Source: Sphingomicrobium astaxanthinifaciens
GTDB lineage: Bacteria > Pseudomonadota > Alphaproteobacteria > Sphingomonadales > Sphingomonadaceae
Reading direction: 5' to 3'
Assembly: GCF_022865105.1 (NCBI RefSeq)
Contig: NZ_JAKNYM010000002.1
Location: 839,501-903,500, forward strand
Length of the DNA stretch: 64,000 bases
The notes under the pieces were generated by a model, which was not told the origin of the DNA, made no database searches, and saw only the letters and a program-made list of their open reading frames with translations. Within the stretch, counting starts at the first letter, position 1, and every line of letters begins with the position of its first letter. The position numbers and the translations under genes were made by a program. This document shows positions 61,435-64,000 of this stretch, one piece after another.

Positions 61435-61740
61435 ATGCAGATGGAAAAAGCCGAACTCGCCGCCAAGATGCAGGAAAACCAGGCCTGGGTCGAAGGCAAG
61501 AAGGTCAAGATCGACTATGACGACAAGGGCGTGATCATGCTCGACGGCGTCGATCACAAGGTGACCGAAGAGGATGGCGATGCCGACACCACCATCAAGG
61601 TCGCGTGGGACGACTGGCAGGCGATGGCCAATGGCCAGCTCGACGGCATGACCGCCTTCATGACGGGCAAGCTCAAGGTCGAGGGCGACATGTCGAACGC
61701 GATGCAGCTGCAGGGCGTGCTCGCCAAGCTGCGCGGCTGA
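61435..61740 (+). CDS. SCP2 sterol-binding domain-like protein
   Basis: 101-aa single-domain protein similar to the SCP2 fold of small lipid-binding proteins. IDYDDKGVIMLDGVDHKVTEEDGDADTTIKVAWDDWQAMANGQLDGMTAFMTGKLKVEGD shows the typical I-x-V-x-x-x-D / G-x-L-x-x-x-x-A-F-x-x-G-K-L-x-x-x-G-D pattern. It probably binds fatty acyl or isoprenoid ligands in the cytoplasm. Ribosome binding site AGGAGC is 4-5 bp upstream. A strong terminator begins 30 bp after the stop. Confidence 0.85.
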   Translation: MQMEKAELAAKMQENQAWVEGKKVKIDYDDKGVIMLDGVDHKVTEEDGDADTTIKVAWDDWQAMANGQLDGMTAFMTGKLKVEGDMSNAMQLQGVLAKLRG

Positions 61741-61773
61741 CCCGCCGACCGCGCGCGCGGTGACCAACGAGAA

Positions 61774-61804
61774 GGCCCGCCCCGGGATGCCGGGGCGGGC
61801 CTTT
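61774..61804. terminator. Intrinsic terminator between SCP2-like and the convergent permease gene
   Basis: GGCCCGCCCCG / CGGGGCGGGCC stem followed by TTT; short A-tract on the left allows weak bidirectional use. Confidence 0.75.
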
Positions 61805-61824
61805 CGCTTGCGCCGGGCGCGGGG

Positions 61825-63315
61825 CTAGTCCTGCGCGATGCGGAAACGGTCGATCAGCTGGCCGATCCCGCTCTTCTGCCCGCTCTTGAGGAGGCTCGCC
61901 TGAAACAGGCGGCCCACCAGCCAGAGCATCAGCGCGGTGAAGGCGGCGAGCAGGATCGCGGTGCCGACCAGCTCCCACGTCTCGATCCCGGCGCCGAGCC
62001 GGGCGAGCACCGCGAAGGGGGTGACGGGGGGGAACCAGGTCATGATCTGCAGCCCGATCCCGCCGGCATCCTGGACGATCGCCTGGAGCATGTACATCAC
62101 CGGCAGGAGAATGATCATCATCATCGGCATGATGAACCCCTGCGCCTCGTTCATATTGTCGCTCAGCACCCCGATCGCGAGGAACAGGGTGGAGAGCATG
62201 ACGTAGCCGAGCACGAAGAAGTAGACGATCGCGAGGATCGCGCCGGGGGTGGCGATGCTGTCGAGCGCAGGGCGGAGGAGGTCGGCGACGATGCCCTTGG
62301 TCATCAGCGCCGCGACGATGGCGCAGCCGACCCAGACGAGGATCATCGACAGCCCAACCGCGGTGGTGCCGACGAGCTTGCCCATCATGAGCTGCCAGGG
62401 ACGCACGCAGGCGATCACCGATTCGACCAGCTTGGAGCCGCGTTCCTCGACCGCGCCCTGCACCATCCAGTTGCCCGAGAGCAGCAGGCTCATCAGCAGC
62501 ATGTAGGCGAGCGCGAGGGGCAGGATCGAGCGGATCACATGCGTCTCGCGCGCGCCGCCGCCGGGCTGGGGGGTGGAGATCATGATCGGCGGCGCGAGCG
62601 CCTCGATTGTCGCGCTGTCGGCGGGGTCGACCCCGCGTTCGGCGAGCGCCTGCGTGCGCAGGGCGCGCGCGGCTTCCTCGCGGACGATCCCGAGCAGGGT
62701 CGCGTCGGGGCGATCGCGCGAGACGAGGTGGATCACGGGGCGGCCGTCCGCGTCGGTCTCGATCAGGACGATGTCGTCGGGCACCGGGCCCGCGGCGGTG
62801 GCGCGGTCGAAGATCGTGTCACGGCGCGCCTCGATCGCGGCCGCGTCGGCCTCGGCCAGCCCCGCGGGCGGCTCGACCAGCGCGTAATCGGGGCTCGGCG
62901 GGTCGAAGTCGCGCACGTCGTCGGGACGCACGGCGTCGATCCGCTCGAGCGCGGCCTCGAGTCCGCCCGCGTCCTCGTAGGCGGCGACGTCGGCGCCGGT
63001 CAGCGCGCGGTCGTGGACCGCCCAGGGGGCGGCGGGGTCGGCCGCCTCGAGCTCGTAGCGGCGCACGTAGCGGGACAGCGCCGCGAGTTCGTCGCGGCGA
63101 TCCTCGAAGGCGAGCCGCGCGGCGATCGCCTCGCCCGCCGGGCCGGGATCGCGATCGATGATGGCGATCCGCGTCGGCTCGTCATCCTCGAGCAGGTCGT
63201 GGATCAGCGGGGCGATGAACAGCGCGGCGGGGAGCAGCAGCATCGACACCCAGAAGCTGCGCATCGAGGCGATATGGCGAAACTCGCGCGCGGCGACGAG
63301 GAGGATCTTGGTCAC
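61825..63315 (-). CDS. ABC transporter permease, NatB-like
   Basis: Inner-membrane ABC-2-type permease (496 aa). First TM helix at about 18-38, then a large soluble extracytoplasmic domain (about 40-260) with low-complexity Asp/Ala, and five further TM helices from about 268 (LPLALAYMLLMSLLLSGNWMV...) including the conserved VEERGSKLVESVIACVRPWQLMMGKLVG segment. This matches NatB of the NatAB Na+ or drug exporters; the substrate is unknown. GTG start overlaps the ATPase stop by 4 bp (GTGA). Confidence 0.88.
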   Translation of the reverse strand: MTKILLVAAREFRHIASMRSFWVSMLLLPAALFIAPLIHDLLEDDEPTRIAIIDRDPGPAGEAIAARLAFEDRRDELAALSRYVRRYELEAADPAAPWAVHDRALTGADVAAYEDAGGLEAALERIDAVRPDDVRDFDPPSPDYALVEPPAGLAEADAAAIEARRDTIFDRATAAGPVPDDIVLIETDADGRPVIHLVSRDRPDATLLGIVREEAARALRTQALAERGVDPADSATIEALAPPIMISTPQPGGGARETHVIRSILPLALAYMLLMSLLLSGNWMVQGAVEERGSKLVESVIACVRPWQLMMGKLVGTTAVGLSMILVWVGCAIVAALMTKGIVADLLRPALDSIATPGAILAIVYFFVLGYVMLSTLFLAIGVLSDNMNEAQGFIMPMMMIILLPVMYMLQAIVQDAGGIGLQIMTWFPPVTPFAVLARLGAGIETWELVGTAILLAAFTALMLWLVGRLFQASLLKSGQKSGIGQLIDRFRIAQD

Positions 63316-64000
63316 GCGGCTTCTCCCTGCGGTTCGCTGCCGACGAGGTGGACGAAAATGTCGTGCAAGGCGGCGTGGCGCGCCTCGAAATCGCGCAGCA
63401 GCACGCCCTCGCGGGTCAGCGTCTCGAGCAGCGTGCCGGGGTCGTTGTCGGGCGAGAGGTCCACCTCGTAGCGGGTCCAGTCGCCGTCGCGGCCGAGAAT
63501 GCGCGCGGCGGCGATGCCGGGGCGCGCGGCGAGGTCGGCCCGCGCGGTCAGGCGCACGGTCGGCGGCACGAGGCCCTGCGCGGCGGCGAGGTCGCCCTCG
63601 AACTTCTTCACCCCGCGGCGCAGGATGAGGAGCCGGTCGCACAGCCGCTCGGCGTGCTGCATGATGTGGGTCGAGAACACGACCGCGGCGCCGCGCCGGG
63701 CGGCGCGCACGATCTCGGCCTCGAGCAGTTGCTGGTTGACCGGGTCGAGCCCCGAGAAGGGTTCATCGAGGATGAGCAGGTCGGGGCGGTTGACCAGCGC
63801 GGTGGCGAGCTGGACCTTCTGCGCCATCCCCTTGGACATGTCGGCGATCGGGCTGGTGGCGCGCTCGGCGAGGTCGAAGCGTTCGAGCAGCGCCATCCCC
63901 TCGGCGCGCGCGGTGGCCGCGTCCATGCCCTTGAGCCGCCCGAAATAGGTGATCGTGTCGATCGCCTTCATGCTCGGGTAGAGCCCGCGTTCCTCGGGGA
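63312..64000 (-). CDS. ABC transporter ATP-binding protein, NatA-like (partial, 5' end beyond window)
   Basis: C-terminal part of an ABC ATPase. Visible are the Q-loop-proximal LPEERGLYPSM just at the edge, the ABC signature in SPIADMSKGMAQKVQLATALV, Walker B LLILDEPFSGLDP and the H-loop STHIMQHAERL. The Walker A region lies beyond position 64000, so a start in the window (for example 63971) would be wrong. It overlaps the permease gene by 4 bp and forms a NatAB-type exporter with it. Confidence 0.92.
   Translation of the reverse strand, partial: PEERGLYPSMKAIDTITYFGRLKGMDAATARAEGMALLERFDLAERATSPIADMSKGMAQKVQLATALVNRPDLLILDEPFSGLDPVNQQLLEAEIVRAARRGAAVVFSTHIMQHAERLCDRLLILRRGVKKFEGDLAAAQGLVPPTVRLTARADLAARPGIAAARILGRDGDWTRYEVDLSPDNDPGTLLETLTREGVLLRDFEARHAALHDIFVHLVGSEPQGEAA

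Overview
The window is a gene-dense, very GC-rich bacterial chromosome segment that reads as an alphaproteobacterium, most likely order Sphingomonadales. This is judged from the protein style of RpoB/RpoC, RNase E, the 65-residue SecE, an NDUFA12-type complex I subunit, entericidin-type lipoproteins and a TonB-era outer-membrane/periplasm repertoire; no rRNA gene is present to confirm it. I see no phage, IS element, CRISPR array or rRNA operon. Nearly all genes are housekeeping, and the accessory material is concentrated at 36.6-43.9 kb.

Layout. 0-8.5 kb: cytochrome b561, TypA/BipA, a SleB/CwlJ-type cell-wall hydrolase flanked by a perfect 16-bp inverted repeat, two small genes, tRNA-Gln(CUG) with a near-consensus promoter, Ppx/GppA and RlmE, then a DsbA-like oxidoreductase and an M48 metalloprotease. 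8.6-17.8 kb: RNase E, divergent from an envelope and translation block (cell-wall amidase, PBP1A, RF2, a lipoprotein-like methyltransferase, ThyA). 17.8-18.3 kb: two tandem entericidin-like lipoproteins.

18.4-46.5 kb holds, all on the minus strand and in the classical order, tRNA-Trp, secE, nusG, rplK, rplA, rplJ, rplL, rpoB, rpoC. The usual single cluster is split into blocks by unrelated genes: a glycosyltransferase; a sulfotransferase region plus a lower-GC lipoprotein island; an M16 peptidase with a cyclic-nucleotide-domain reductase and a DksA-like zinc finger; and a fasciclin protein with a YihY/BrkB membrane protein. Each split block has its own plausible sigma-70-like promoter and most have a terminator. 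The 37.6-41.7 kb insertion is the most distinctive: a decayed arylsulfotransferase-like copy followed by an intact membrane-anchored copy that overlaps two small membrane-protein genes and a PAPS-type sulfotransferase gene.

46.5-64 kb: fatty acyl-AMP ligase, RecX, a double cold-shock-domain protein, a DUF192 lipoprotein, NDUFA12 and DUF2155. These converge on an aroQ-accB-accC-ACT-arsC-like-aat operon (shikimate pathway, fatty acid synthesis, N-degron tagging). After them come thiS-thiG (thiamine thiazole), CsbD and two very small genes each with a nearby terminator, a ThDP-dependent enzyme, an acidic-tailed membrane protein, a succinate-semialdehyde-type dehydrogenase, an SCP2-like protein, and a NatAB-type ABC exporter whose ATPase runs off the right edge.
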